Shown here: positions 45,913-56,277 of the stretch, in pieces
Layout: each line of letters opens with the position of its first letter
Position numbering within the stretch: position 1 is the first letter of the stretch
Assembly: GCF_030929555.1 (NCBI RefSeq)
Contig: NZ_JAVFVT010000003.1
Span: forward strand, 124,001 to 188,000
DNA: 64,000 nt
Direction of reading: 5' to 3'
Source of the DNA: Paenibacillus sp. LHD-117
Lineage (GTDB): Bacteria > Bacillota > Bacilli > Paenibacillales > Paenibacillaceae
The notes under the pieces: generated by a model
Databases searched by the model: none
What the model was told of the DNA's origin: nothing
The model's input: only the letters and a program-made list of their open reading frames with translations
Position numbers and translations under genes: made by a program

Positions 45913-47688
45913 ATGCGGAAAATTACTAGTTTGCCCTTGAAATTATTCCTGATCTGCTTTGCTTTCATATTAAGCTGTGTAATCTTGATAAGCCAATTGT
46001 CCTACCAATTTATCCAGAAAGAAGTAAGAGCCAATGACGCCTACTATTTGCAGCAGATCCTAGACAAGGTAGATCAGTATTTAACGTTAAATTTTGCATC
46101 CTTCCAGACGATCCTATTCTCGCTTGAATCCTCCGTGCAGGCCAACCTCCATAATCCGGATCTGATCCGGAATCAGGTCAGGCAACTGTATGAGTTGAAC
46201 AGCAGTTATGTAAGCAATATCTATCTGATCAAAAGCGATCTGTCCATTATCGGAGGAAGCTTTCCTACCCGGATCTTTGACGGAGCTTTGCCGGACAGAA
46301 AACCGCTCTTCGATGCGGCGAACAAAAACAAACGGATGACGCTCGTAAGCGAACCCTACAAATCCTTGTATTCGGGCTGGACGGTGACGATGGTCCGTTA
46401 TTTGAATCATTCACCCGTACCCATGGCTGTCGCGGTAGATTTGGACCTTAATGCGATTGAGGCGACCTTGTTCAAGATCAACAAACAAGAACAAATGAAC
46501 CTGGCTCTCATTACCCCGGCAGGTAAAATCATCGCCGGGTTTTCTGAAAATAGAGAACCTCTCGATCTGCAAGACCATTCATTCTCCATTGGGGAAATGA
46601 CAGGGGCACAAATCGTGGATGCCAACGGTTCCGTTTTGCAGATCCAAACGCAAGAAGGAAAGCCGGTTTCCATCATGAAGCAGCCTACGGAAAAGTTCAA
46701 ATGGTTTATCGTTTCGATTAATGATGAATCCCGTTTAAAGGCGGCATTGTCCAGATTGGAAAGGTATTACTTCGGGCTTCTGGCCGCCGGCCTGTTGTTC
46801 AGCTTGTGCATTTCCTATTTCATTGCCAAGTATATCCGGCACCCCTTGTATGCGCTCAAGATGAAAATGGAACAGGTGGAGCAGGGGAATCTCGGCATTA
46901 CCATCTCTATCAACCGGAACGATGAGTTCGGCGTTCTTTCCAGGGCGTTTGACCGGATGCTGCAGCAAATCGTGGAGCTGATCCGAAGTCTGGAGATCCA
47001 TAACGAGCACAAACGAAAGCTGGAGATTCAAGTTTTGCAATCCCAGATCAATCCCCATTTTCTGTATAATACGCTAGGTTCCATCAGCAATGTCACGCGA
47101 CTGGGGCAGCTGGATAAAGTGGATGTGGTTATCGGTTCATTGATATCTTTATTGGAGTACGGGATATCCGAGGCTTCGGAGAAGGTAGCGATGCGCTATG
47201 AACTGCAGAATGTTTCGGACTATATCGCGATCCAGAACATTCGGTATAACCGCAACTTTCAGTTGCTCGAGAATATCGAAGAAGGACTTATGGATTTTCC
47301 GGTATTTCGAATGCTGTTGCAGCCCTTGGTGGAGAACAGTATCTTTCATGGTTACAACGGCGGCCAGATCGAAGGCCCGATTGCAATTCGTGCTTACCGG
47401 GACGGAGCTTTCACCGTCATCGAAGTGGCGGACCAAGGGGTGGGCATTCCACAGGATAAGATCGGGCAGCTGTTGAAACCCGAAACGAAGAATGTAGAAG
47501 CCAAACGGAAACGAATCGGGATGAATAACATTCACGAGCGGATCAGACTGCATTACGGCGAACAGTATGGACTGCAAATCATCAGCAATCCGGGGAAGGA
47601 AACCTGCATCCGTGCACGATTTCCGGCAAACCATGCAAAGGAGCTGCATGAAAATGAGAACCTGTACCTGCCTCATCATAGACGATGA
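45913..47688 (+). CDS. YesM-type sensor histidine kinase
   Basis: 591 residues. N-terminal helix (about 8-27), extracellular sensor (28-280), second helix (about 283-305), HAMP, then kinase core. Phosphorylated His382 in NPHFLYNTLGS; N box PLVENSIFHGY; G boxes DQGVGIPQ and GIGMNNIHERI. Overlaps the response regulator by 41 bp. Presumably senses the saccharide handled by this locus. Confidence 0.93.
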   Translation: MRKITSLPLKLFLICFAFILSCVILISQLSYQFIQKEVRANDAYYLQQILDKVDQYLTLNFASFQTILFSLESSVQANLHNPDLIRNQVRQLYELNSSYVSNIYLIKSDLSIIGGSFPTRIFDGALPDRKPLFDAANKNKRMTLVSEPYKSLYSGWTVTMVRYLNHSPVPMAVAVDLDLNAIEATLFKINKQEQMNLALITPAGKIIAGFSENREPLDLQDHSFSIGEMTGAQIVDANGSVLQIQTQEGKPVSIMKQPTEKFKWFIVSINDESRLKAALSRLERYYFGLLAAGLLFSLCISYFIAKYIRHPLYALKMKMEQVEQGNLGITISINRNDEFGVLSRAFDRMLQQIVELIRSLEIHNEHKRKLEIQVLQSQINPHFLYNTLGSISNVTRLGQLDKVDVVIGSLISLLEYGISEASEKVAMRYELQNVSDYIAIQNIRYNRNFQLLENIEEGLMDFPVFRMLLQPLVENSIFHGYNGGQIEGPIAIRAYRDGAFTVIEVADQGVGIPQDKIGQLLKPETKNVEAKRKRIGMNNIHERIRLHYGEQYGLQIISNPGKETCIRARFPANHAKELHENENLYLPHHRR

Positions 47689-49267
47689 AGACCTGATCGT
47701 TCAACGATTGGAGCTGTTCTTTCAGGAGCTGGCGGGAAGGGACGGGCGGTTCCGCCTGATCGGCAAAGCTTACAGCGGGACGAAGGGGATCGAGGAAGCT
47801 CTGCGGCTAAAACCGGACATTATTATTTCGGATATCGTCATGCCGCAAATGGACGGAATTTCGATGATCGAAGAGCTGAAGCCGAAGCTTCCGAACACCC
47901 AATATATTTTATTGTCTGCATACTCTTCGTTTGATTATGCCCAGAGGGCGATCCGTGCCAACATTCTGGAATACATCGTCAAGGTTCCTCTGCGGGAAGC
48001 GGATTTGGAGCGTGCATTGGATAAGGCGGCCGGCACATTGGAAGAGATCAGGAAGAAAGAGGATGAGTTTCAATCATTAAACGTGACGGTACTAGAAAAT
48101 AAATACCGCATACGCAAACAATTTTTTAATGAGTTGGTGCGGGGGGAAATCTCCTCTTACCGGGTATCGGATTTCGGTAACTGGATGCAGGTTCATTATT
48201 TCCAATCCTGGTACTGCTGTTTTATTGTGGAAATAAATCATTATGAAAGCTTCCGGAATGAATATTCGGCGGTAGACCAAAGCATTTTGAAATATGCGAT
48301 GACCAATGTAATCGAAGAAACGCTGGTGGGCTTCGGGGCGGGAGTGGCATCCGAATTGCACGATGACCGGTTTATCGGTTTCTTTGCATGGGACCATAAC
48401 CGTAGCGAAATGGACACTCAGCTTGCCTGCCTTACATTGGGGCGCCAGATCGTGAATCATTTGATGCAATACCTGAATCAGGAGGCTTCCGTCGCTTTCG
48501 GCAGCCCGCACAGAGGATTGGAATCCATCAAACAAGCCTATTCGCAAGCGGCGGATATAAGCGAGGATTTTTATTTTCATGAAGAAAAGACCGTCAAAAC
48601 GCCTGCGCACCGCATTCGGTATCAAAATGTTCCTGGTCCCGCTTTGCAGCAGAAACTGACGGATTTTTTAGCTTGGATGCATAGGGGGATTTCCAGGCAA
48701 GAGCTTGAAGAACAAATGGAAGCTTTATACCGGTATGTGATTGAAGGCAAAATCCATAAGTCCGTTACGGCACCCCTGATGAGGGACTTGTACAGAGATG
48801 TTGCGTCGAAACTGAAAGCTTGGCATGTCCTGGAGCCTGGCGATGAAGAGTTCCCTATTCAGTTCATGACGTTTCGCGAGCAGCTTCGATTGATTGGCGA
48901 TTTCATCTTCGAACATCTGCAGGACGGCCAGCTCTCCCAGCGTACGGAGATTATACGAGCTAAGCGCTTAATCGAGGGAAATGTGAAGCAACGGCTGACT
49001 CTTCAAGCCATAGCCGATCATGTGAATCTGGCTCCCGCTTATTTCAGCAGCCTGTTTAAGAAAACGATGAAAGAGGGAGTAGTCGAATATATCAACCGGA
49101 GAAAAATCGAACTGTCTCTTGAACTGTTGCAGGTAAAAGATTATTCGAATTTTGAATTGTGCGAGGAAGTGGGAGTTGTGAACGAAGGGTACTTTTGCAA
49201 ACTGTTTAAGCAGTATACAGGATTTACTCCCAAGCAATACCGGAAAAAAATTCAAGGGCTGAAGTAG
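47648..49267 (+). CDS. YesN-type response regulator
   Basis: 539 residues. Receiver domain 1-130 with phosphoacceptor Asp62 in ISDIVMP; C-terminal AraC HTH pair (about 440-539: IADHVNLAPAYFSSLFKKTM, VGVVNEGYFCKLFKQYTGFTPKQYR). The switch Lys is in VKVP instead of the usual LKP. ATG 47648 has AAAGGAG 4 nt upstream; ATG 47654 is an alternative. The likely binding site is the 31-nt element at 42230 and 49341. Confidence 0.92.
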   Translation: MKMRTCTCLIIDDEDLIVQRLELFFQELAGRDGRFRLIGKAYSGTKGIEEALRLKPDIIISDIVMPQMDGISMIEELKPKLPNTQYILLSAYSSFDYAQRAIRANILEYIVKVPLREADLERALDKAAGTLEEIRKKEDEFQSLNVTVLENKYRIRKQFFNELVRGEISSYRVSDFGNWMQVHYFQSWYCCFIVEINHYESFRNEYSAVDQSILKYAMTNVIEETLVGFGAGVASELHDDRFIGFFAWDHNRSEMDTQLACLTLGRQIVNHLMQYLNQEASVAFGSPHRGLESIKQAYSQAADISEDFYFHEEKTVKTPAHRIRYQNVPGPALQQKLTDFLAWMHRGISRQELEEQMEALYRYVIEGKIHKSVTAPLMRDLYRDVASKLKAWHVLEPGDEEFPIQFMTFREQLRLIGDFIFEHLQDGQLSQRTEIIRAKRLIEGNVKQRLTLQAIADHVNLAPAYFSSLFKKTMKEGVVEYINRRKIELSLELLQVKDYSNFELCEEVGVVNEGYFCKLFKQYTGFTPKQYRKKIQGLK

Positions 49268-49277
49268 ATCAACGTAT

Positions 49278-49321
49278 GCTATGCGGGAATGCGGACTACG
49301 CATCCTGACATAGCTTTTTCT
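49278..49321 (+). terminator. intrinsic terminator after response regulator
   Basis: GCTATG / CATAGC outer arms with inner GATGCG-type pairing, followed by TTTTTCTTT. Confidence 0.8.
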
Positions 49322-49340
49322 TTGTCAGCGACAAAATATT

Positions 49341-49371
49341 TTATAAGAAGTTCTTAAAATCAAAGAAATTT
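49341..49371 (+). promoter_or_regulatory. probable YesN-type activator site, second copy
   Basis: Same 31-nt element as 42230-42260 (three mismatches), about 65 bp before the giant secreted enzyme. Confidence 0.6.
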
Positions 49372-49435
49372 TTCGAGTCCCAACACGTTATGATGAAATC
49401 GATCGAAAACCAATGGGATAAGGAGGATGATCTTG

Positions 49436-52400
49436 ATGAAAAAGGTACTGTCGTTGCTTGTTATTTTAATTTTGATAGCGCCTTCATTTTCCGTGACTGC
49501 CGGGATTGCCGCGGAAGATGCGACATCGGAGGCGAGCGTTCTGGAGGGAGAGCCGTATCAGCATTTCTACTTTCCCCCTACGTCTTTCAAGTCGTATGGG
49601 TCATGGACATTAAACGGCGATCTTCTGCTCGGGCGCGCGACCGCAACGACGCCGGACGAAGCGGACGGCTCGGGCGGAGAGCCTGCGATTGCGGAAGTAA
49701 ACATCACCAAAAGCGCGAGCTACAGACTGTGGGTGCGCGACCGGGATTTCGCTACCAATCAGCCGGGCACGAGATCGTTCCATGTGTCGATCAATGGCGT
49801 CATGGCCGATGAAAAGTTCGGAGATCACGGACAAGAAGGGTTTCGCTGGTCGGAAGTCGGAATTTATGAACTGGATGAGGGCATTCACGAGCTGGCTCTT
49901 GTAGACACCTCCGGCTTCTATGCCAGAAGCGAAGGATTTTTCCTTACGGAGAATCTGGATTTGATCCCGCCTGAGGACAAAGAGCAGCTGCTGGAAATCG
50001 TCCAGCCGACCAATCCGCTCAACTCGCTTCCGTCCGCCGCTTTTCCGGCATGGGCGAAAGCGGATGTGACGCCGGTCAGGACGGAATCGATTGAGAACGA
50101 TTCGGTTAAGGTTGTTTTTCATCAGGGCACAGGGGAACTAGGCGACTTGGTGCAGAACGAAATCTATGTGAAAGACGGAGCTGGTTGGGCTCTGGTGAAA
50201 GGGAAAACAGAGGAGCTCGGTTTCCTCATGATGTCCGCGCTGCACAGCGAATTGGCTGGAGAAAACAAACAATTTTCCCTGGTCAAACAAACGGTTGGCT
50301 TCGATGGCAGAGTAGTTAGTGCCGTAACGGGAGATTACTTTAAATCCGGTGTTCCCGTCTGGTTCATTCCATCCGATTTTCAGAAGGTTGACGAAGACCG
50401 AATCGAACTGACGTTCCCCAATACGGAAGCGGATTTGAAGGTGACATTCGAGTTGGACGAGCTGACGGACGACCCCAAGGTGACGCTTCAGGCCGTATTC
50501 GCGGAACAAGGCGCTTATTCCTTCATGCTGTATAGCGGCGATGGCGTTAGCCTTGAGGATTACGATACGGTTACCGCACCGCTATTGTATGTGAAGAAGG
50601 CGGTACCCGCCGATGCGGGCATGATCGCGGAAAGTTACTTGTTTACTCCGATGGCCACCTTGCATTTTAAGGAAAACCAGTCGAAGGTGCAAGGCAAACC
50701 GTTGACCTCCGGAGTCGTGATGGACCCGTCCAGCGTGCCGCAAGGATTCGCTTATACGGACACTTCACGTTTTGGGTTGGTGCTGAGAGACCCCGACTTG
50801 AAAGTAAGGCCTCAACTCATTGCTCCAATGTTCGGCACGGAGCACAGCTTATTTGAAAGCGGCGACCATTATGAGGTGTCATACCGAATCGTCAATCAGT
50901 TGAACTCCTGGTACGATACGCTAACGCATGTATCTGAGCATTTGTACAACCTGAAAGATTTGAGGACGAATTACTTCCATTCGATCAATGAAGCCATATA
51001 CAACGCCACGGATTTGATGCTGGACGACGATTACGGCGGTTGGGATCCAGTCAACATGGCTCACTACAATATGGAAGAGAGAGATTTGACGACCCTGGCC
51101 AATTCGTTGACGGCGGTGCAGCGGTATTTGCTGACGGAGAACGAGGAAATTTTGGATGAACGAGCGGTTCCGACGTTGGCCTTTATGCTGAGCAAGAAAA
51201 ACTTTCATTATAAAATCACGGATAGCGTGGGAGGAGCGAAATACGTTTCCGAGTTGCCGACGCCAATGGGCGGACCTGTAGATAAATATTCCGCGAGCGT
51301 ATTCGGCGGTTTATACGAGATGACGCAGGGACGCATGCCGTTCTTGCTCGATACAGCAATCGATTTCGCAAAGGAAAGCGCGAATTTGAGCGGCGTTGCC
51401 GATCAGGCGGCGATGTACAAGTATACCGGCGATGAGACTTACTTGAGCAAAGTCAAGCAATTGGCGGACCGTTATTTGGTCAACCATCCCAATGCCGGAG
51501 CAAACCGGGAATCCCGGTTTATAACCGGTTTTGTCTACGGCGATTACATCCCGATGGTCACGACCTTCCTGGCAGCCTATGAAGCGACAGGGGAAACGAA
51601 ATATCTGGATGCTGCCGAGGAAGCCGGACAGCTGCTCGTAACCGGTTTGTGGACGACAGGGTACCACAACGGTTACGCGGATTCCGAGTATACCTTGGAT
51701 CCCGAGGCAACGTCTGAACGGCCGCTGGTCGCGGACCAGTTTAATTTCTGGTGGCATGGCGACCAGCAGTGGAGGCTTGGTAATCCCGATGGCGAAGCTA
51801 AGGCGCCGCAGGAGAGCGGTCCGCCCCTGCTGGAGGAGACGGCGCCCGGCTGGCTCATCGCCAAAGCCGGCATGGGCACCGAGCATCCGCATTCACCGGG
51901 TGGCGGCAACATTATCACGATGAACAACTGGGCGGGCATGCTAATCAAATTGTCGGAATATACGGGAGACCCGTATTTTGAAACGATGGCGCGAAATGCG
52001 ATGATCGGCAGGTTCGGCAACTATGCGGGATACTATCAGGACAGACCGATTTTCCACCAGATGCGGGCGGATTATCCTTACAATGGTCCGGACTATACGT
52101 CGATCTATTTTCATCATATCCCCGTGTTTATTTCCATGCTGGAAGATTTCCTGATCAACAGCGCCTGGTCGAAATCCGAGCGAAACATAACCTTCCCGTC
52201 GATCTACCAGTCAGGCTACGCCTACTTCGCTTCGAATCAATTCGGCCATGCGCCGGGACGGTTTTACGACGAAGAGGACATGTGGCTGTGGCTTGACCGG
52301 GGAATCATCGAACCGGACTCGGTTGAAATCGATTATATTGCGGCTCGGAAAGACGGCGTTCTCGGACTAGCTTTAATGAACGAGGGCAACGGGGCTGTCA

Positions 52401-53902
52401 CGACCACCATCTCTTTAGCGGAGAAAGTGGAAGGCGGAGCAACCTATACCGGAACCGCTACGGTGTACGAGGCGGACGGCGCCATTTCGCAGATCGCCGT
52501 TCAGGATGGCCGGTTTGCCATCGATATTCCCGCGAAAGGAATCCGGTCGGTCGTGCTGCGCATCCCCGGCGTCAAAGCGCCGGCTTATGCCAAGACGGAT
52601 TACGTGTATTCCAACAATAATCGCGACACCGTGACGGAGCATACGAGAGGAAAAGGTCACGTCATTCAAGTTTCACCGGAAAGCTATCACGCCTACGTTT
52701 ATATATCCGATATGAACGACACGACGAGCAAATTGACGATGACGTATCGAATCGGCGACGAGCAGCAGACGGTGGAGAAAACCGGGTATCCTTACGAATT
52801 CCTGATCAAAGTGGATGACCCGGCAAAACCGTTCACATACGAGCTGCAAGCGGTCAAAACGGACGGACAGACGGAGAACCTCGGCGGCGGTACGCTTGTG
52901 CCCAACGATTTCGAAGACGCGGGCATCACGCTGCCCGCGACCGTAGATAACTTTGAACCATTCGAGTTAACGGTCTCTACGAAAGGCATGAATGCAAGCG
53001 AAGGCGTTCTCCGGTGGGTCGTCCCTGTAGACGATTTCCCGTTTCCGGTTACGGAAAATCTGTTAATCGGTTTGCGAATTACAGGGACGTTGACGCACAA
53101 AACGAATGGTTCCACCTTGCGACTGGACAGTATCATCAAAAGAAATGAAGTCCGCACGGACGGAACTGCCGTGCTTGTGATCTATCCGGACGGAGCAGTT
53201 CCACTTGCGGATTACAGAGACTATCACGTTGTTGTCAACATTCACCCGCCGGAACCGTTAGGCATGTTCGATCCATTTGATGTCACGGTCAATTATCCCG
53301 GTATGAATGCAACCGAGGGAGTGATTCGATTGGTTGTGCCCATCTCGCCATTTCCATTCCCGATAAGGGAGAACACGTTAAGAGGCTTGCGGGTTACCGG
53401 CACGCTGACGCACAAAACGAACGGTTCCGCCCTGAATCTGGACAGCACGATTGTCAGGAACGAGGCGCGTTCCGACGGTACCGCGGTGCTGGTCGTCAAT
53501 CCAACCGCCGCGGTTCCGCTCATGGACTACAAGGATTACAAAATTGCACTCACGATTTACCCCGCGGATTCGATACCGCCCGAATTGTCGCTCGAAGCGG
53601 ACCCTGCGACGATCTGGCCGCCGAATAATAAGATGGTACCTGTTCAGGTCAATGTGAATGCAGTCGATCATGAATCCGGTATCGCATCCGTAAAGCTGGT
53701 GTCTATAACATGCGACGAGCCCATCGCGGAAGGAGATGTTCAAGGAGCGGAATTCGGAACGGACGACAGGGAATTCAGCTTGAGAGCAAGAAGACTGGGA
53801 ACGGGTGACGGGCGAACGTACACGATAACCTATATGGTAACGGACAAGGCAGGGAATATAGCGACGGCTTCCGTTGAAGTTCTCGTTCCGCACAATAAGT
53901 AG
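49436..53902 (+). CDS. secreted multidomain protein, alpha/alpha-barrel-like, unknown activity
   Basis: 1488 residues from ATG 49436 (AAGGAGG 9 nt before it; the ATG at 49427 is too close). Signal peptide about 1-26. An N-terminal beta-sandwich (about 35-170) resembles a carbohydrate-binding module. A beta-rich region to about 480 and a helical core (about 490-930; WWHGDQQWRLGN, GGGNIITMNNWAGML, NAMIGRFGNYAGYY) resemble (alpha/alpha)6 toroid lyases or hydrolases. Two similar ~105-residue repeats (about 1165-1375) share GLRxTGTLTHKTNGS, and a last Ig-like domain contains IWPPNNKMVPV. I cannot name a family or catalytic residues; a polysaccharide lyase or hydrolase is likely by context. Confidence 0.75.
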   Translation: MKKVLSLLVILILIAPSFSVTAGIAAEDATSEASVLEGEPYQHFYFPPTSFKSYGSWTLNGDLLLGRATATTPDEADGSGGEPAIAEVNITKSASYRLWVRDRDFATNQPGTRSFHVSINGVMADEKFGDHGQEGFRWSEVGIYELDEGIHELALVDTSGFYARSEGFFLTENLDLIPPEDKEQLLEIVQPTNPLNSLPSAAFPAWAKADVTPVRTESIENDSVKVVFHQGTGELGDLVQNEIYVKDGAGWALVKGKTEELGFLMMSALHSELAGENKQFSLVKQTVGFDGRVVSAVTGDYFKSGVPVWFIPSDFQKVDEDRIELTFPNTEADLKVTFELDELTDDPKVTLQAVFAEQGAYSFMLYSGDGVSLEDYDTVTAPLLYVKKAVPADAGMIAESYLFTPMATLHFKENQSKVQGKPLTSGVVMDPSSVPQGFAYTDTSRFGLVLRDPDLKVRPQLIAPMFGTEHSLFESGDHYEVSYRIVNQLNSWYDTLTHVSEHLYNLKDLRTNYFHSINEAIYNATDLMLDDDYGGWDPVNMAHYNMEERDLTTLANSLTAVQRYLLTENEEILDERAVPTLAFMLSKKNFHYKITDSVGGAKYVSELPTPMGGPVDKYSASVFGGLYEMTQGRMPFLLDTAIDFAKESANLSGVADQAAMYKYTGDETYLSKVKQLADRYLVNHPNAGANRESRFITGFVYGDYIPMVTTFLAAYEATGETKYLDAAEEAGQLLVTGLWTTGYHNGYADSEYTLDPEATSERPLVADQFNFWWHGDQQWRLGNPDGEAKAPQESGPPLLEETAPGWLIAKAGMGTEHPHSPGGGNIITMNNWAGMLIKLSEYTGDPYFETMARNAMIGRFGNYAGYYQDRPIFHQMRADYPYNGPDYTSIYFHHIPVFISMLEDFLINSAWSKSERNITFPSIYQSGYAYFASNQFGHAPGRFYDEEDMWLWLDRGIIEPDSVEIDYIAARKDGVLGLALMNEGNGAVTTTISLAEKVEGGATYTGTATVYEADGAISQIAVQDGRFAIDIPAKGIRSVVLRIPGVKAPAYAKTDYVYSNNNRDTVTEHTRGKGHVIQVSPESYHAYVYISDMNDTTSKLTMTYRIGDEQQTVEKTGYPYEFLIKVDDPAKPFTYELQAVKTDGQTENLGGGTLVPNDFEDAGITLPATVDNFEPFELTVSTKGMNASEGVLRWVVPVDDFPFPVTENLLIGLRITGTLTHKTNGSTLRLDSIIKRNEVRTDGTAVLVIYPDGAVPLADYRDYHVVVNIHPPEPLGMFDPFDVTVNYPGMNATEGVIRLVVPISPFPFPIRENTLRGLRVTGTLTHKTNGSALNLDSTIVRNEARSDGTAVLVVNPTAAVPLMDYKDYKIALTIYPADSIPPELSLEADPATIWPPNNKMVPVQVNVNAVDHESGIASVKLVSITCDEPIAEGDVQGAEFGTDDREFSLRARRLGTGDGRTYTITYMVTDKAGNIATASVEVLVPHNK
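52938..53565 (+). repeat. tandem duplication inside the secreted protein
   Basis: Two consecutive ~315-bp segments encode similar domains. Both contain G-MNA-EGV, PFP, LTHKTNGS, NE-R-DGTAVLV and Y-DY blocks. The nucleotide sequences have diverged moderately, so the duplication is not recent. Confidence 0.8.
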
Positions 53903-53926
53903 TTGATGGCCGGCATTTAACCTTGT

Positions 53927-53968
53927 CGCCGATTCATCCTTTCTCTTCAGAGACGGGATGAATCGGCG
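53927..53968. other. 13-bp hairpin between secreted enzyme and oxidoreductase genes
   Basis: CGCCGATTCATCC / GGATGAATCGGCG perfect arms, 16-nt loop, no T-tract. May attenuate or stabilise the message. Confidence 0.6.
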
Positions 53969-54001
53969 CTATTAGCAGATCTACTCATGGAGGTTATCAT
54001 A

Positions 54002-56233
54002 ATGGAACTTATTAAATCGGATGTAACCGTCGTAGGCGGAGGGATCGCGGGAATTTGCGCCGCCATTGCCGCCGCGCGGAACGGATTGAAGGTAGCGCTT
54101 GTTAACGACCGCCCGGTTCTGGGCGGGAATGCCAGCAGCGAGGTCAGAGTGCATATTAACGGTTCGGCTTATCTCGGAAACAGCCCTTCCTATTACGCGC
54201 GCGAGGGAGGTTTGGTGGAAGAGCTCAAACTGAAAGTTTTCCATTACAACCCTCTTTATAATAAAAAGCTGATGTTCTCCGTGTCGGATACGGTCCTGCT
54301 GGATATGGTTTACGGCGAGCCCAACATTTCGTTGTTTCTGAACACATGCGTGTATGAAACGGGGATGGAGAGCGGCCGAATCGGGTGGGTCGACGGTTTG
54401 CAACTGGCTTCCGAACGGAAATTCAAGTTTGAAAGCCCGTATTTTATCGACTGCTCGGGGGATGGAGTGGTTGGCTATCAGGCAGGCGCTCGATACAAAA
54501 GGGGGAGAGAAGCGAGGAACGAATTCGATGAGGATTTGGCTCCCGACACGGCGGACCGGTACACGATGGGGGATACGATTCTCTTTCAAACCCGTGATTT
54601 AGGGTATAAGGTTCCGTTCAGAAGGCCCGAGTTTGCCTATGATATTACGAAGCTGAGCTTCTTCGAGAATCTCCGGAAAGGTTTGAACCATCGCGTATTT
54701 CCACGCAAAGTCAGCGGTCTTGGCGGATTGTGGTGGCTGGAATACGGCGGGCATCTGGATGTAATCAAGAACAACGAAGAGATCGCGCTGGAGCTGCGAA
54801 AGCTGGTATACGGCATTTGGGATTATATCAAGAACAGCGGCGAATTTGATGATGTAGACAATCTCATCCTGGATTATGTTTGTCCTATTCCGGGCAAGCG
54901 GGAGTCGAGACGATTCATCGGGGATTATATGCTGTCCCAGAACGACCTGACGGCCAAACCGCATTTTGAGGATGCCGTGGCGGTCGGGGGATGGGCGATG
55001 GACCTGCATGCCGCCAAGGGCATCTATGATGAAGGACCGGCTACGGCGTGGAATTTTGTTCCCGGCTTGTACAACCTCCCCTTCCGCAGCCTATATTCGG
55101 CGAATGTCCCCAATCTCATGATGGCAGGCCGCAATATAAGCGCCACCCATGTGGCTTTCGGTTCGACCCGGGTGATGGCAACCTGCGGGTGTATGGGACA
55201 GGCCGTGGGAACGGCGGCCGCATTATGCGTCAAATACGGCGCGGATCCATCTTCAGTGGCAGCCGGACATATGGCCGAGCTTCAGTCCATGCTGCTTCGG
55301 GATGGCCAGACGATCGTCGGCCTGAAGGAGGAGTTGAATCCTTGCCTCGCGGACGGATTGACCGTTCGGGCATCGTCCCAGCGGAAGTACGAGAATGAGG
55401 CGAATGGAGTTCCTGTTCCTTTGGATCGGGGGCTGTGTTTGGCGCTGCCCGTTTGTACGGATCGCGTGAACAGAGTGAGCTTGAAAGTAAGGAATGAAAC
55501 CCGGCAGACGGAGATGCTGCATGTGAAGCTAATGGGCGGGGAGCGGGAAGAAAATTATATTCCTAGTCGCGAGTTGAAGAGTTATAGCTTGGCGATCGAA
55601 TCAGGACATGACGGATGGATTGCGCTGGACTTGGATCAGGAGAGGCCGGCGGACGATAAAGTGTATATTGTGCTGGAGTGCAATACGGGTCTGTCTGTGT
55701 ATTGCAATGATGAGAAGCTTACCGGAGCCGTCAGCTTCCATTATCGTCCGGAGGAGCCGGCCCGATTGAAGCGATGGGACAAGAATATCTGCTTCAAAGA
55801 GCTGCTGCCCGCCCAAAATATGTACGATCCCGGCAACGTGATCAACGGTCACTCGCGGCCGTACGGGCTGCCGAACGTTTGGGTTTCGGCCTTAAGCAGG
55901 TCGGATGGAAAGGGTTCGCCGGAGTGGCTGGAGTTGGCTTTTGACAGACCCAAGGATCTGGAGGAATTCCATCTGGTATTCAACGGAAGGTTGGATTTGG
56001 AGCATTTCGATGACCCGATCGAAACCCTGATCAAGGACTACGATGCGATTCTAACCTTTGCGGACGGGAGCGAGCGGACCGTCGAAGTCAGAGGGAACTA
56101 TCTCTCGCTAAATAAACATAAGGTGGCAGCGAGGGGCTTAACCCGGATTCGGTTTGAATTTGGCGCGACTTACGGTTCGCCGTACTATGAGGTGTTCGCC
56201 GTGAAGTTGTATGCTCCGGACGGAATGGGTTAG
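54002..56233 (+). CDS. FAD-dependent oxidoreductase with C-terminal discoidin-like domain
   Basis: 743 residues; start ATG 54002 follows TGGAGG. The N-terminal Rossmann FAD motif VVGGGIAGICAAIAAARNG and LGGNASSEVRVHINGS mark the FAD_oxidored family. PGLYNLPFRSLYS, NLMMAGRNISATHVAFGSTR and CGCMGQAVGTAAAL complete the flavoprotein core (to about 450). The rest is beta-rich, ending in an F5/8-type fold (about 600-740). No signal peptide, so cytoplasmic. It may oxidise a sugar or sugar-acid from the polymer degraded by the neighbouring secreted protein; substrate unproven. Confidence 0.85.
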   Translation: MELIKSDVTVVGGGIAGICAAIAAARNGLKVALVNDRPVLGGNASSEVRVHINGSAYLGNSPSYYAREGGLVEELKLKVFHYNPLYNKKLMFSVSDTVLLDMVYGEPNISLFLNTCVYETGMESGRIGWVDGLQLASERKFKFESPYFIDCSGDGVVGYQAGARYKRGREARNEFDEDLAPDTADRYTMGDTILFQTRDLGYKVPFRRPEFAYDITKLSFFENLRKGLNHRVFPRKVSGLGGLWWLEYGGHLDVIKNNEEIALELRKLVYGIWDYIKNSGEFDDVDNLILDYVCPIPGKRESRRFIGDYMLSQNDLTAKPHFEDAVAVGGWAMDLHAAKGIYDEGPATAWNFVPGLYNLPFRSLYSANVPNLMMAGRNISATHVAFGSTRVMATCGCMGQAVGTAAALCVKYGADPSSVAAGHMAELQSMLLRDGQTIVGLKEELNPCLADGLTVRASSQRKYENEANGVPVPLDRGLCLALPVCTDRVNRVSLKVRNETRQTEMLHVKLMGGEREENYIPSRELKSYSLAIESGHDGWIALDLDQERPADDKVYIVLECNTGLSVYCNDEKLTGAVSFHYRPEEPARLKRWDKNICFKELLPAQNMYDPGNVINGHSRPYGLPNVWVSALSRSDGKGSPEWLELAFDRPKDLEEFHLVFNGRLDLEHFDDPIETLIKDYDAILTFADGSERTVEVRGNYLSLNKHKVAARGLTRIRFEFGATYGSPYYEVFAVKLYAPDGMG

Positions 56234-56277
56234 GGGGGCAATAAGCGGGCAGAACGTGACGGTAAGCGTCGAGGTTG

